Shown piece by piece: positions 18,456 to 27,440 of a stretch of DNA of 64,000 bases. The notes beneath the pieces were generated by a model. The model saw only the letters and a list, made by a program, of their open reading frames with translations. It had not been told where the DNA came from and ran no database searches. The DNA is from Blastomonas fulva. GTDB taxonomy: Bacteria > Pseudomonadota > Alphaproteobacteria > Sphingomonadales > Sphingomonadaceae. The translations under genes were made by a program, and so were the position numbers. Positions within the stretch are counted from its first letter, which is position 1. Every line of letters begins with the position of its first letter. The stretch lies in the NCBI RefSeq assembly GCF_003431825.1, contig NZ_CP020083.1:1299001-1363000 (forward strand). The letters run 5' to 3'.

Positions 18456-18952
18456 GCCGAAGCGTCCGGTGACGATGTCTGCTGCGGCAGGCTGTAGCCC
18501 TCAAGCCCCGACAGGCCGATGTGCGAGCGCATGAAGGTGCCGGTGCCGCGCGCGATTTCCTCGCCATGGCTGTCAACCAGCCGGGCTTCACCCACGAACA
18601 CCCGCCTTTTGCCGCTGACCCAGTGCCCCTCGGCATGGACCGGGCCTGCGCGCACCGGCGCGGTGAAGTGCAGGTTGAAGGCAGTGGTGAGCAGGAAGCG
18701 GTCGGTGACCAGCGCGTTGCACGCATAAAAGGCCGCATCGTCGAGCATCTTGAAATAGAGCGTGCCGTGCGCAGCGCTGGCGGCGTGGAAATGCTCGGGC
18801 GTCACGTCGAAGTCGATCCGCGCGCGACCCTGGCCGGTAATGCTCAGCCGGGAAGGGAACAACCGGTTGATCGCCGCGGCCGCATAAAGCCGCTCGAGCG
18901 CGCGATAATGCGCCTCGGCCCCGGTCCCGGGCGCCGCTTCAGGCAGCGTCAC
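18452..18952 (-). CDS. PaaI-like hotdog thioesterase
   Basis: Hotdog-fold acyl-CoA thioesterase of 166 residues. It has HAASAAHGTLYFKMLDDAAF, in which His and Asp are placed as in the PaaI/YbgC-type active site, and a C-terminal strand VFVGEARLVDSHGEEIARG. The substrate is unknown. It overlaps ptsN by 14 bases and DUF1491 by four. Confidence 0.82.
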   Translation of the reverse strand: MTLPEAAPGTGAEAHYRALERLYAAAAINRLFPSRLSITGQGRARIDFDVTPEHFHAASAAHGTLYFKMLDDAAFYACNALVTDRFLLTTAFNLHFTAPVRAGPVHAEGHWVSGKRRVFVGEARLVDSHGEEIARGTGTFMRSHIGLSGLEGYSLPQQTSSPDASA

Positions 18953-19400
18953 GGTCCAGCTCGGCGGTCACCAATGCGAAGATGGCGTCCGGATCGTCGG
19001 CGCCCTTGATCTTGGCGAGCGTCTTTTCATCGCGGGTCAGCCGCGAGATATGCGCCAGCGCCTGTAGATGCATTGCGCCGGTGGCGATGGGCGAAATAAG
19101 CGCGATCACCAGATCGACGGGCAGATTGTCGATCGATCCGAAATCAATCGGCTTGCCCAGCCGCAGCAGCACCGCGACCGAATGATCGAGCCCCTCGATC
19201 TTGCCATGCGGGATCGCGACGCGGCGCCCGAAGCCGGTGGAGCCCAATTGCTCGCGCTCGAGCAGGCACGAGAGCACCTTGTCGGTGTCCAGACCATAGC
19301 AATGGCCGAACTGTTCCGCCGCCAGTTCCAGCGCCTGCTGCTTGTCGGCGACGCGCGCAGAGATGAGCACCGCCTGCTTGTCGAGTTCGAACCACGCCAT
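18939..19400 (-). CDS. ptsN: nitrogen-PTS IIA protein PtsN
   Basis: EIIA-Ntr regulatory phosphoprotein. The phosphorylated His lies in RVAIPHGKIEG near residue 64, and the C-terminal half keeps the IIA fold. Length 153 from ATG 19400. In-frame ATG codons at 19427 and 19460 are alternatives, since no strong ribosome site decides. It lies 195 bases after hpf, a common pairing, but rpoN is not in the window. Confidence 0.9.
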   Translation of the reverse strand: MAWFELDKQAVLISARVADKQQALELAAEQFGHCYGLDTDKVLSCLLEREQLGSTGFGRRVAIPHGKIEGLDHSVAVLLRLGKPIDFGSIDNLPVDLVIALISPIATGAMHLQALAHISRLTRDEKTLAKIKGADDPDAIFALVTAELDRDAA

Positions 19401-19595
19401 GATATTCAAGTTTCTCGATTCTGGCATGCGGCCCCGATCGTTGTCGAGGCCGCCACGCATGAATGTCCATCAGGTCCAGCGTCGTTCCCGCCGGGGAGGT
19501 TCTGACCTCATCCCGCCAACGCATATCTGGGGCGCCCATGCACCAGATTGCCGCAAAAACCAAGCGGCTCAGTGCATGGGCGCACAGCTATTCGC

Positions 19596-20159
19596 TTATT
19601 TCTGCGGTTCGACCCAACCGATCGAGCCATCGACGCGGCGATAGACCATGTTGTGGCGCCCGGTCCCGGCGTTCTTGAAGAACAGAGCATTGGTGTTGCG
19701 CAGGTCGAGCATCATCACCGCATCGGAGACGGTGGCCTCGGGCACATCGACCCGGGTTTCGGCGATCACCACCGGGAAATCGACGACCTCTTCCTCCTCG
19801 CTGCCGGTATCGAACACGGTATAGGCAGCCTCTTCCTCGGCCAGCGCGTGCTGGACCTGCTCCTGGCGGCCCTTGAGGCGGCCCATATAGCGGCGAAGCT
19901 GCTTGTCGATCTTTTCGGCGGCGCCATCAAAGGCGACATGCGCGTCGTGCGCGGTGCCCTGGCCCTTGAGGATCAGGCCCTGCATGACATGGGTGACGAT
20001 ATCGCACTGGAACTGGTCGTGAGGCCCTCGCCCGAAGGTGACCTGGCTGGATATCGCCTTGGAAAAATACTTCTCGACAATCGCATTGAGCCGGTCGGAA
20101 ACATGCACCTTGAGTGCCTCGCCAGTATCGACCTGATGACCTGAAATACGAATGTCCAT
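19596..20159 (-). CDS. hpf: long-form ribosome hibernation promoting factor
   Basis: Long HPF that dimerises 70S ribosomes in stationary phase. It has the N-terminal HPF domain (MDIRISGHQVDTGEAL to about residue 100) and the C-terminal dimerisation domain (ALFFKNAGTGRHNMVYRRVDG). The ATG at 20159 follows GGAG by six bases. Length 187. Confidence 0.94.
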   Translation of the reverse strand: MDIRISGHQVDTGEALKVHVSDRLNAIVEKYFSKAISSQVTFGRGPHDQFQCDIVTHVMQGLILKGQGTAHDAHVAFDGAAEKIDKQLRRYMGRLKGRQEQVQHALAEEEAAYTVFDTGSEEEEVVDFPVVIAETRVDVPEATVSDAVMMLDLRNTNALFFKNAGTGRHNMVYRRVDGSIGWVEPQK

Positions 20160-20220
20160 GATGTTCTCCATTTTTATGGCCAGCCACAGGTTCACAACCG
20201 CAGCGGGCCGGACAGATACG

Positions 20221-20240
20221 CTTCTGCGCAATCGCAGAAG
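20221..20240 (-). other. small perfect hairpin upstream of hpf
   Basis: CTTCTGCG pairs with CGCAGAAG across four bases, in the 129-base gap between dnaQ and hpf. It could be a weak terminator of dnaQ or a leader structure of hpf. No T tract follows. Confidence 0.4.
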
Positions 20241-20288
20241 GGGATTATGGAACCGGCTTGAGACCTCCTTTCGTGAAGGGATGTGCGT

Positions 20289-20999
20289 TCAACGCTTGGA
20301 CAGCCACAAGGGCTGCTTGATCTTGGCGAGAAACTCCTGATGCACCGCCAGCTCCTCGGCGCTGGCGGCAAACTGGCGCGGCAGGCGGTGCGGACGCTGG
20401 ACCGCCGGGATCAGCCGCGGCCGTGCCGGAATGCCCGAACTGTCGGCATCGCTGTCGTCGGCCAGCCCCAGCCCGATCTGCCGCCCGCCGGTAAGCTCGA
20501 TATAGACCTGCGCAAGCAATTCGGCATCGAGCAGCGCGCCGTGCAGCACGCGGTGGCTGCGATCGACCCCGAAGCGCTTGCACAGGGCATCGAGGCTGGC
20601 GGGTGATCCGGGGAACTTGGACCGCGCCATCACCACGGTATCGACGACCCGCGCCATGGGAATCGGCGGCAGCTCGATCCGCGCCAGCTCGGCATTGACG
20701 AAGCGCATGTCGAACCCGGCATTGTGCGCGACCAGCTGCGCATCGCCAAGGAACTCGAGCAGTTCGCCTGCGCGCTCGTGAAACAGCGGCTTGTCCGCCA
20801 GAAACGCGTCCGAGTGCCCGTGCACGCGCTCGGCCTCGGGCGGCATCGGCATCTGGGGGTTGAAAAAGGCGTGGAAGGTGCGGCCCGTGGCCATCCGCCC
20901 GACCATCTCGATGCACCCGATTTCCACCATCCTGTGTCCTTCGTCGGGGGACAGGCCGGTGGTTTCGGTATCGAAAATGATCTCTCTCATTTCAGTCAT
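20289..20999 (-). CDS. dnaQ: DNA polymerase III epsilon subunit
   Basis: 3-prime to 5-prime proofreading exonuclease of the replicase. ExoI motif FDTETTGLS is near residue 9, ExoII HNAGFDMRFVN near residue 95, and ExoIII HGALLDAELLAQVY near residue 160. The C-terminal segment carries the alpha-binding region. Length 236 from ATG 20999; an ATG three codons later is possible. It lies 16 bases after coaE in the leftward origin-proximal operon. Confidence 0.95.
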   Translation of the reverse strand: MTEMREIIFDTETTGLSPDEGHRMVEIGCIEMVGRMATGRTFHAFFNPQMPMPPEAERVHGHSDAFLADKPLFHERAGELLEFLGDAQLVAHNAGFDMRFVNAELARIELPPIPMARVVDTVVMARSKFPGSPASLDALCKRFGVDRSHRVLHGALLDAELLAQVYIELTGGRQIGLGLADDSDADSSGIPARPRLIPAVQRPHRLPRQFAASAEELAVHQEFLAKIKQPLWLSKR

Positions 21000-21015
21000 T
21001 ATTGGCCTGATTTGA

Positions 21016-21654
21016 TCAGCGCGCAAGAGACGACCGCAAATTCCCCAGCAGCTTTCGCACAGCCTGCCGCGTCGCCAATTTGGTCCCCCCGGTGGGGATG
21101 ATCCAGTCGGCATGACAACGCTTGTGATGATCGGCCATCTGCAGGTGGCGGATGTGCCGCAACCGCGCCGCGGTCATGCCTGCACGCGCCATCACCCGCT
21201 TGCGCTGCTGCCACAGCGAGGCGGACACGACGATGATGCCGTCGACATTCTGCGTGCCACCTTTCTCGAACAGCAAGGGGATATCGAACACGATGATCCG
21301 CCGCGCGCGGTTGGCGCGGACAAAGGCGGCGCGCGAGCGTCCGACCGCGGGGTGGACGATGTGCTCAAGCGTCTTGAGCGCGCCTGCATTACCGAACACC
21401 GCCGCGCCCAGCTTGGCGCGATCGACCCCGCGCGGCCCGGTGGTGCCGGGAAACGCCGCCTCGATCGCCGGCAGCAGCGCGCCGCCCGGGCCCTGCAGCA
21501 CATGCACCTCGGCATCGGCATCGAACACCGGCACCCCCTCGGCGCGGAGCATCTTGGCCACCGCGGACTTTCCCATGCCGATCGATCCGGTCAGCCCCAG
21601 CACCAGGGGGCGGTGACGGTGGTGCGGAGGCAGCCGCTTGACATGGGTGGTCAT
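21016..21654 (-). CDS. coaE: dephospho-CoA kinase
   Basis: Last enzyme of coenzyme A synthesis, phosphorylating the 3-prime hydroxyl of dephospho-CoA. P-loop GLTGSIGMGKS is at about residues 20-30 and the lid region includes IPLLFEKGG. Length 212. Its ATG overlaps the aroE stop (ATGA). Confidence 0.95.
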   Translation of the reverse strand: MTTHVKRLPPHHRHRPLVLGLTGSIGMGKSAVAKMLRAEGVPVFDADAEVHVLQGPGGALLPAIEAAFPGTTGPRGVDRAKLGAAVFGNAGALKTLEHIVHPAVGRSRAAFVRANRARRIIVFDIPLLFEKGGTQNVDGIIVVSASLWQQRKRVMARAGMTAARLRHIRHLQMADHHKRCHADWIIPTGGTKLATRQAVRKLLGNLRSSLAR

Positions 21655-22487
21655 GCGATCAGCAGCGCGCGCAGTTCGTCGTCGTGACCACGCGGCGGGG
21701 CGACATCGAAGAAGATCTCGAACGCGAGCGCAGCCTGACCGATCAGCATTTCCAGCCCGTCGACGGTGTCGAGCCCCAAATTGCGCGCCTGCTTGAGCAA
21801 GGCGGTCTCGAGCGGGGCGTAGACGATGTCATAGACCACCGCGCCTTCAGGTAGCGGTGACAGATCGACGTTGAGCGGGTCGAAGCCCTTCATGCCGAGC
21901 GGACTGGTGTTGACCAGCAGGGCGACCTCGCCCAGCGAATCCTCCATACCGCGCACCTGGCCCTTGAGCCCGAAACTGGCGAGCAGTCCCATGGCCTTGA
22001 GCGCATTGCGCGCATGGATCGTCACGCTGGCGACATCCATCCGCGACAGCGCGAACAGCACCGCGCGCGCAGCACCGCCTGCACCGATGACCGCGACATT
22101 CGCGCCTGTAAAATCGCTTTGCCCCAGCGGCGCATAAAAGCCCCCGGCATCGGTGTTGGTGCCGAACAGCGCTCCGGTGGCATTGCGCGCAATGGTGTTC
22201 ATCGCGCCGATGCTGGTGCGCACGTCGCCCGGATCGGCGACATGCTCCATCACCGAAAGCTTGTGCGGGATGGTGACATTGCACCCGCGCCACAAGGGAT
22301 CGTCGCGGCGGCTGTCGACATAGGCGCCAAGCGCATCGGGGGTGACATGCGCGGTGCGATAATCCGCGTCCATCCCCAGTTGCTTGAGCCAGAAGCCATG
22401 GATCAGCGGCGATTTGCTGTGCGCGATCGGGTCGCCGATCACCTCCGCATAGGGACGGGCGGCATGGGGTTTTTCCACAGGGTTCAC
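21651..22487 (-). CDS. aroE: shikimate dehydrogenase
   Basis: NADPH-dependent reduction of 3-dehydroshikimate in aromatic amino acid synthesis. Substrate-binding SKSPLIHGFWLKQ is near residue 24 and catalytic Lys lies in NVTIPHKLSV. The Rossmann motif is VIGAGGAARAVLFAL near residue 135. Length 278. It sits between maf and coaE. Confidence 0.95.
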   Translation of the reverse strand: MNPVEKPHAARPYAEVIGDPIAHSKSPLIHGFWLKQLGMDADYRTAHVTPDALGAYVDSRRDDPLWRGCNVTIPHKLSVMEHVADPGDVRTSIGAMNTIARNATGALFGTNTDAGGFYAPLGQSDFTGANVAVIGAGGAARAVLFALSRMDVASVTIHARNALKAMGLLASFGLKGQVRGMEDSLGEVALLVNTSPLGMKGFDPLNVDLSPLPEGAVVYDIVYAPLETALLKQARNLGLDTVDGLEMLIGQAALAFEIFFDVAPPRGHDDELRALLIA

Positions 22488-22494
22488 GCTGCGA

Positions 22495-23088
22495 TCAGCT
22501 CGGCATCAGTTCGCGCTCGCGCAGGAAGCCGAGCAGCGGCAGCAGTGGCATGCCCAGGACAGCGAAATGATTGCCTTCGATATGGCTAAAAAGCTGGGCG
22601 CCTGCGCCTTCGATCTCGTAACATCCCACCGTGTATCCAATGGATTCCCAGTGCTTATCCACATAGTCGCGCACAAAGGCGCTGCCCAGGGGACGCACGT
22701 GCATCACGGCTTTTTCCACATGCCTCCAGATCGGGCGGCCGCCCTCGACGATGACGGCGGCGCTCCACAATTTGTGCGCCTTGCCCGACAATGTCTCGAG
22801 CTGGCGGATCGCGTCTTCGGGGGTCTGAGGCTTGGACAGCATCTCGCCGGTCGAGGTTTCGAGGATCTGGTCCGATCCCAGCACCATCGCTTCGGGGCGC
22901 TTGGTGCCCACGCGCATCGCCTTGGCTTCGGCGAGCGCATCGGCGATATCACGTGGGCTTGTGCCCTCGGCGTGCAGCGAGGCGCGGATCGCCGATTCAT
23001 CGATGTGCGCGGCAACAACGGTGAACGGGACGTCGGCCTTGTCCAGCATGGTCCGGCGTGATGCACTCTGCGATGCGAGTATCAGCAT
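22495..23088 (-). CDS. maf: Maf family nucleotide pyrophosphatase
   Basis: Maf/YceF/YhdE-type house-cleaning pyrophosphatase that hydrolyses non-canonical or methylated NTPs. It shows LASQSASRRTML at the N-terminus, the catalytic Asp region VLGSDQILE and YEIEGAGAQLF. Length 197. The sequence does not say which substrate subgroup it belongs to. Confidence 0.92.
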   Translation of the reverse strand: MLILASQSASRRTMLDKADVPFTVVAAHIDESAIRASLHAEGTSPRDIADALAEAKAMRVGTKRPEAMVLGSDQILETSTGEMLSKPQTPEDAIRQLETLSGKAHKLWSAAVIVEGGRPIWRHVEKAVMHVRPLGSAFVRDYVDKHWESIGYTVGCYEIEGAGAQLFSHIEGNHFAVLGMPLLPLLGFLRERELMPS

Positions 23089-23100
23089 GTCTTTTCGTCC

Positions 23101-23955
23101 TTACACTTCATCTGCCGCCAGCCCCGCCTGGCGACGGCTTTCGCGCGCCGCCTCGCGCTCGTTGAACAGGTTGATGATCGCTGCGGCCGATTCCTCGATC
23201 GACCTGCGGGTCACATCGATGACCGGCCAACCATTATCCGCAAACATCCGCCGCGCAAAGGCCAGCTCTGCCTTCACCTTGTCATCGTTGACATAGTCGG
23301 TTTCGGGGGCCTGGTTCAAGGACAACAGCCGGTTGCGCCGCACCGCGATCAACCGTTCGGGATTGGTGGTCAGCCCGACGACCAAAGGGCGGTTGAGCGA
23401 AAACAGCGCTGAAGGCGGCGGGGATTCGACCACGATCGGGATATTGGCGGTCTTGTAGCCGCGATTGGCCAGATAGATCGAGGTCGGCGTCTTGGACGAG
23501 CGCGACACCCCGGCGAGCACGATATCGGCCGCCTCCCAGTTTTCCCAGTTCTGCCCGTCATCGTGCGCGATGGTGAACTGGATCGCCTCGACGCGCGCGA
23601 AATACGCCGCATCGAGCACATGCTGGCGACCCGGGCGCGCCTTGGCCGCCTGACCCAGCAGGTTGGACAGCGCATCGCTGACCGCATCGAGCGCGGGGAC
23701 CATCGGCAGCCCCAGCACGCGGCAGCGGCGTTCTAGCTTGGCGCGGATATCGGGATTGACCAGAGTGAACAGCACCAACCCCGGGTTGGCCGCGACCTCG
23801 TCCAGAATCCGGTCGAGATGCGTTTCGGAGCGGACCATCGGCCAGAAGTGCTTGATGATCTCGACCGCATCGAACTGCGCCAAGGCGGCCTTGGCGATGT
23901 TTTCCAGCGTCTCCCCGGTGGAATCCGACAGCAGATGGAGGTGGAAGCGGCTCAT
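23101..23955 (-). CDS. ppsR: PEP synthase / pyruvate phosphate dikinase regulatory protein (DUF299)
   Basis: Bifunctional ADP-dependent kinase and Pi-dependent pyrophosphorylase that controls PEP synthase or PPDK. It has LLSDSTGETLENIAKA at the N-terminus and the nucleotide-binding GVSRSSKTPTSIYLANRGYK near residue 150. ATG 23955 gives the usual 284 residues; the longer open frame runs through the origin. It is the first leftward gene beside oriC, as in Caulobacter and Rickettsia. Confidence 0.92.
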   Translation of the reverse strand: MSRFHLHLLSDSTGETLENIAKAALAQFDAVEIIKHFWPMVRSETHLDRILDEVAANPGLVLFTLVNPDIRAKLERRCRVLGLPMVPALDAVSDALSNLLGQAAKARPGRQHVLDAAYFARVEAIQFTIAHDDGQNWENWEAADIVLAGVSRSSKTPTSIYLANRGYKTANIPIVVESPPPSALFSLNRPLVVGLTTNPERLIAVRRNRLLSLNQAPETDYVNDDKVKAELAFARRMFADNGWPVIDVTRRSIEESAAAIINLFNEREAARESRRQAGLAADEV

Positions 23956-24237
23956 GGCGATGGTCTGTGGGTTGTAGGGGGATAAATCAAGGCATGATCT
24001 TGTGGGCAAAACCGGGGACGAAAACGCTCCCCCCTGCCCGTCATTCCGTCCGCATGCTTGTCCACAGCTGACAAGGTTATCGACAGGCTGTTGAAAGCCG
24101 GGATAAAATTTCCGACTCGTGGCGGCCATGCGATTTGCCGACTGTCAATCTGTCGATACATGAGGCAAGAAAGCGTCATGCCGGTTATCAAGCGGCCTTC
24201 TTCAACAGATTCCTAATTAAAGGATATAAGATAAAGT
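23956..24237. other. oriC: probable chromosomal replication origin oriC
   Basis: A non-coding gap of 282 bases between divergent ppsR and hemE. DnaA-box-like sites: TTGTCCACA at 24058-24066 and TTATCGACA at 24077-24085, each one base from TTATCCACA. A weaker reverse-strand site is GTATCGACA at 24159-24151. An AT-rich tract at about 24208-24239 (CCTAATTAAAGGATATAAG and following bases) is a plausible unwinding element. Its place beside hemE matches the alphaproteobacterial origin. Gene orientation flips here. No replication data are available, so this is inference. Confidence 0.8.
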
Positions 24238-25290
24238 ATGGGCGGGGACACAGTTCAGACCGCAGTGCGCACAGCGCCGCTGCTAGAATGCTTGGCAGGT
24301 AAGGTTCACGAGACGCCGCCGATGTGGATGATGCGTCAGGCCGGGCGCTATCTGCCGGAGTATCGCGCTCTCAGGGCGGAAAAGGGCGGTTTTCTCGAGC
24401 TCGTCTATGACAGCCCGTCCGCTGCCGAGATCACGCTGCAGCCGCTGCGCCGCTTCGATCTTGATGCCGCGATCCTGTTTTCCGATATCCTGATCGTTCC
24501 TTACGCGATGGGCCAGAACCTGCAGTTCCTGGTCGGCGAAGGTCCGCACCTCTCCCCGACCTTGGTCGATCATGCGCTGGAGAGCCTTGTGCCGGCCTAT
24601 GAGCGGCTCGATGCGATCTACGAGACCGTGCGCCTGGTCAAAGCCGAGCTTGCGCCTGAGAAGGCCTTTCTGGGCTTTGCAGGGTCTGCCTGGACAGTCG
24701 CGACCTACATGGTCAACGGTGAGGGCAGCAAGGACCAGCACGCCACCCGGGCCTATGCCTACAGGGATCCTCAAGGCTTCCAGGTGCTCATCGACGCGAT
24801 CGTCGATCTGACGATCACCTATCTCATCGGCCAGATCGATGCCGGGGTCGACGCGGTGCAGATCTTCGACAGCTGGTCGGGCTCGCTTGCGCCCTCGCAG
24901 TTCGAACGCTGGGTCATCGCGCCCAATGCCCGGATTGCAGCGGCGATCCACGAAGCGCGCCCGGGTGTTCCGGTGATCGGTTTTCCCAAGGGCGCTGGCG
25001 AAAAGCTTGCCGCTTATGCGCGCGAGACCGGTGTCGATGCGCTGGGGCTCGACGAGACGATCGATCCGGTCTGGGCCGCGGCCAACATTCCGGCGCATCT
25101 GCCGGTGCAGGGCAATCTCGATCCGCTGGCGCTGCTGGCGGGCGGCGAGCAGATGGAAAGCGCGGTCAGGCACATCATCCGCACCTTCGAGGGACGGCCG
25201 CACATTTTCAACCTGGGCCATGGCATATTGCAGCAGACGCCCATTGAACATGTTCACGCACTGCTTACACTGGTGAAGCAGGGCGCATAA
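24238..25290 (+). CDS. hemE: uroporphyrinogen decarboxylase
   Basis: Decarboxylates uroporphyrinogen III to coproporphyrinogen III in heme synthesis. The N-terminal signature PPMWMMRQAGRYLPEYR is at about residues 27-44. The Asp in FSDILIVPYAMGQ and the C-terminal NLGHGILQQTPIEHV are also present. Length 350. The ATG at 24238 abuts the AT-rich part of oriC and has only a weak ribosome site. Confidence 0.96.
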   Translation: MGGDTVQTAVRTAPLLECLAGKVHETPPMWMMRQAGRYLPEYRALRAEKGGFLELVYDSPSAAEITLQPLRRFDLDAAILFSDILIVPYAMGQNLQFLVGEGPHLSPTLVDHALESLVPAYERLDAIYETVRLVKAELAPEKAFLGFAGSAWTVATYMVNGEGSKDQHATRAYAYRDPQGFQVLIDAIVDLTITYLIGQIDAGVDAVQIFDSWSGSLAPSQFERWVIAPNARIAAAIHEARPGVPVIGFPKGAGEKLAAYARETGVDALGLDETIDPVWAAANIPAHLPVQGNLDPLALLAGGEQMESAVRHIIRTFEGRPHIFNLGHGILQQTPIEHVHALLTLVKQGA

Positions 25291-25345
25291 TCGCGCTGCC
25301 TAACGAGCTGGCGGGTTTTCCTGCCCGCGCACATGGCATGGCATC

Positions 25346-25810
25346 ATGAATGAGCTCCTCCTGACAACGGATTACGTCTTAGCAATGCTCTATCTCTGGC
25401 TGAAAGCGGCGCACCTCATCTTCGTCATCTTCTGGATGGCGGGCCTGTTCATGCTGCCGCGCTTCCTGGTCTATCATCAGGAGGCTGAGCACGGATCGCC
25501 CGAGGCCACCCGCTGGATCGACCGCGAAGCCAAGCTCAAGAACATCATCCTCAACCCCTCGCTGATCATCGTGTGGTTGCTGGGGCTGGTGCTCGCGGTG
25601 CAGATCGGCGCGTTTTCGCAAGGCTGGTTTCACGCCAAACTGCTCTTCGTGCTGGTGCTCAGCGGCTATCACGGCTGGATGATCGGCTATGCCAGGAAGC
25701 TGGCCAAGGGCGAACGCAAACTGACCGGCAAGCAATTGCGGCTGATCAACGAAGTGCCGGGGATCGCCGCAGCGGTGATCGTGATTTTGGTGATCGTGAA
25801 GCCTTTCTGA
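25346..25810 (+). CDS. hemJ: protoporphyrinogen oxidase HemJ
   Basis: Membrane enzyme of the HemJ family (formerly UPF0093) that oxidises protoporphyrinogen IX. It has four membrane helices. The conserved His lies in LWLKAAHLIFV and the motif WMAGLFMLPRFLVYH follows. YHGWMIGYARKLAKGE and the final helix complete the family plan. Length 154. It follows hemE by 55 bases and probably shares its transcript. Confidence 0.9.
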   Translation: MNELLLTTDYVLAMLYLWLKAAHLIFVIFWMAGLFMLPRFLVYHQEAEHGSPEATRWIDREAKLKNIILNPSLIIVWLLGLVLAVQIGAFSQGWFHAKLLFVLVLSGYHGWMIGYARKLAKGERKLTGKQLRLINEVPGIAAAVIVILVIVKPF

Positions 25811-25819
25811 CCTCTTTCT

Positions 25820-25944
25820 CCCCTCCCGCTTGCGGGAGGGGCAGGCCCGGTTTTCCGGGCCGGGGTGGGCCTGGAGGTCACCACGGTACAGGCCCAACCC
25901 GGCTTCGGCTGCGCCTCTGCCACCCCTCCCGCAAGCGGTAGGGG
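25820..25944. repeat. palindrome-bounded spacer repeat, family B, copy 1
   Basis: Two near-palindromic arms, CCCCTCCCGCTTGCGGGAGG at the left and CCCCTCCCGCAAGCGGTAGG at the right, are inverted relative to each other with one mismatch. The interior has inverted GGTGGGCCT and AGGCCCAACC. The second copy is at 33530-33646. It lies between hemJ and rho and encodes nothing. Confidence 0.8.
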
Positions 25945-25981
25945 AGAAGTTACCCCCCCCCTCGCCCCGTCGCAGGCCCGA

Positions 25982-26010
25982 TTGACTTTGCGCAGGGCCG
26001 CGCCTAGATC
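25982..26010 (+). promoter_or_regulatory. promoter of rho
   Basis: TTGACT and TAGATC with a 17-base spacer. The implied leader is about 130 bases and contains a perfect hairpin GTCCCGTCCGGGAC at 26029-26042. Rho commonly controls its own transcription through its leader, but this is not shown by sequence. Nothing else is seen in 25945-26146. Confidence 0.6.
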
Positions 26011-26146
26011 GGTCGCCGTCCCGTCCGGGACCGTCGACGACCCTTATCCACCAGTGACCGGATTACCGGCTGGGCGTCCCACAGATTTTCCCATGACTGC
26101 CGTCTGATTTTTTGCGGCACCTTTTCTTCACGGACGATTGCACCTC

Positions 26147-27403
26147 ATGCATCTTAAAGAACTCAAGCAGAAAACCCCCGCTGAACTCGTCACCATGGCA
26201 GAGGAGCTGGGCGTCGAAAGCGCATCGACGCTCCGCCGCCAGGACCTGATGTTCGCGATCCTCAAGGAACTGGCCGATGATGGCGAGCTTATCATGGGCC
26301 TGGGCACCATCGAAGTGCTGTCCGACGGGTTCGGCTTCCTGCGCAGCCCCGAGGCGAACTATCTCGCCGGGCCCGACGACATCTACGTCTCCCCCAACCA
26401 GGTGCGCCGCTTCGGCCTGCGTACCGGTGACACGGTCGAAGGCGAAATCCGCGCACCCCGCGATGGCGAGCGCTACTTCGCCCTCACCAAGCTGACCGCG
26501 GTCAACTTCGACGATCCCGATGTCGTGCGTCACCGCGTCAACTTCGACAACCTGACCCCGCTTTATCCCGATGAAAAGCTGCGGCTCGACACGCTCGACC
26601 CGACCGTCAAGGACAAGTCGGCGCGCGTCATCGACATCGTCTCGCCGCAGGGCAAGGGCCAGCGCGCCTTGATCGTCGCGCCACCACGTGTCGGTAAGAC
26701 CGTGCTGCTGCAGAACATTGCCAAGGCGATCACCGACAACCACCCCGAAGTCTTCCTCATCGTGCTGCTGATCGACGAGCGCCCCGAGGAAGTCACCGAC
26801 ATGCAGCGCAGCGTGAAGGGCGAGGTCATTTCCTCGACCTTCGACGAGCCTGCGCAGCGCCACGTCCAGGTCGCGGAAATGGTGATCGAAAAGGCCAAGC
26901 GTCTGGTCGAGCACAAGAAGGATGTCGTCATCCTGCTCGATTCGATCACCCGTCTGGGCCGTGCCTACAACACCGTCGTCCCGTCATCGGGCAAGGTGCT
27001 GACCGGTGGTGTCGATGCCAACGCGCTGCAGCGCCCCAAGCGCTTCTTCGGTGCTGCGCGCAACATCGAGGAGGGCGGATCGCTCTCGATCATCGCTACC
27101 GCGCTGATCGATACCGGCAGCCGCATGGACGAGGTCATCTTCGAAGAGTTCAAGGGCACCGGAAATTCGGAAATCGTTCTGGATCGCAAGGTCGCCGACA
27201 AGCGTATCTTCCCCGCGCTGGATGTCGGAAAGTCCGGCACCCGCAAGGAAGAGCTGCTGGTGGAAAAGGATATCCTGTCGAAGATGTGGGTGCTTCGCCG
27301 CATCCTCATGCAGATGGGCACCATCGATGCGATGGAGTTCCTGCTCGACAAGATGAAGGATTCGAAGACCAACGAAGACTTCTTCGATTCGATGAATCAG
27401 TGA
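26147..27403 (+). CDS. rho: transcription termination factor Rho
   Basis: Hexameric RNA helicase that ends transcription. It has the N-terminal Rho_N domain ([17 protein letters not shown]), the cold-shock RNA-binding domain ([21 protein letters not shown] near residue 55, given in part), Walker [13 protein letters not shown] near residue 180, Walker [12 protein letters not shown] and the Q/R-loop regions. Length 418. ATG 26147 is preferred over the in-frame TTG at 26138. Confidence 0.97.
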   Translation: MHLKELKQKTPAELVTMAEELGVESASTLRRQDLMFAILKELADDGELIMGLGTIEVLSDGFGFLRSPEANYLAGPDDIYVSPNQVRRFGLRTGDTVEGEIRAPRDGERYFALTKLTAVNFDDPDVVRHRVNFDNLTPLYPDEKLRLDTLDPTVKDKSARVIDIVSPQGKGQRALIVAPPRVGKTVLLQNIAKAITDNHPEVFLIVLLIDERPEEVTDMQRSVKGEVISSTFDEPAQRHVQVAEMVIEKAKRLVEHKKDVVILLDSITRLGRAYNTVVPSSGKVLTGGVDANALQRPKRFFGAARNIEEGGSLSIIATALIDTGSRMDEVIFEEFKGTGNSEIVLDRKVADKRIFPALDVGKSGTRKEELLVEKDILSKMWVLRRILMQMGTIDAMEFLLDKMKDSKTNEDFFDSMNQ

Positions 27404-27440
27404 TCTTCCAAGAGACCCTGTTTAAGGCCTGCGACCTGCC

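Noticed and set aside
24208..24239. CtrA binding site pair (TTAA-N7-TTAA) in oriC
   Set aside because: Only one TTAA half-site is visible, with no correctly spaced partner.
25629..25645. Another parS site (GGTTTCACGCCAAAC) in hemJ
   Set aside because: Only the left half matches; the right half lacks the palindrome.
27404..27440. yybP-ykoY manganese riboswitch before the TerC-like gene
   Set aside because: Only 37 bases separate it from rho, too short for the element.
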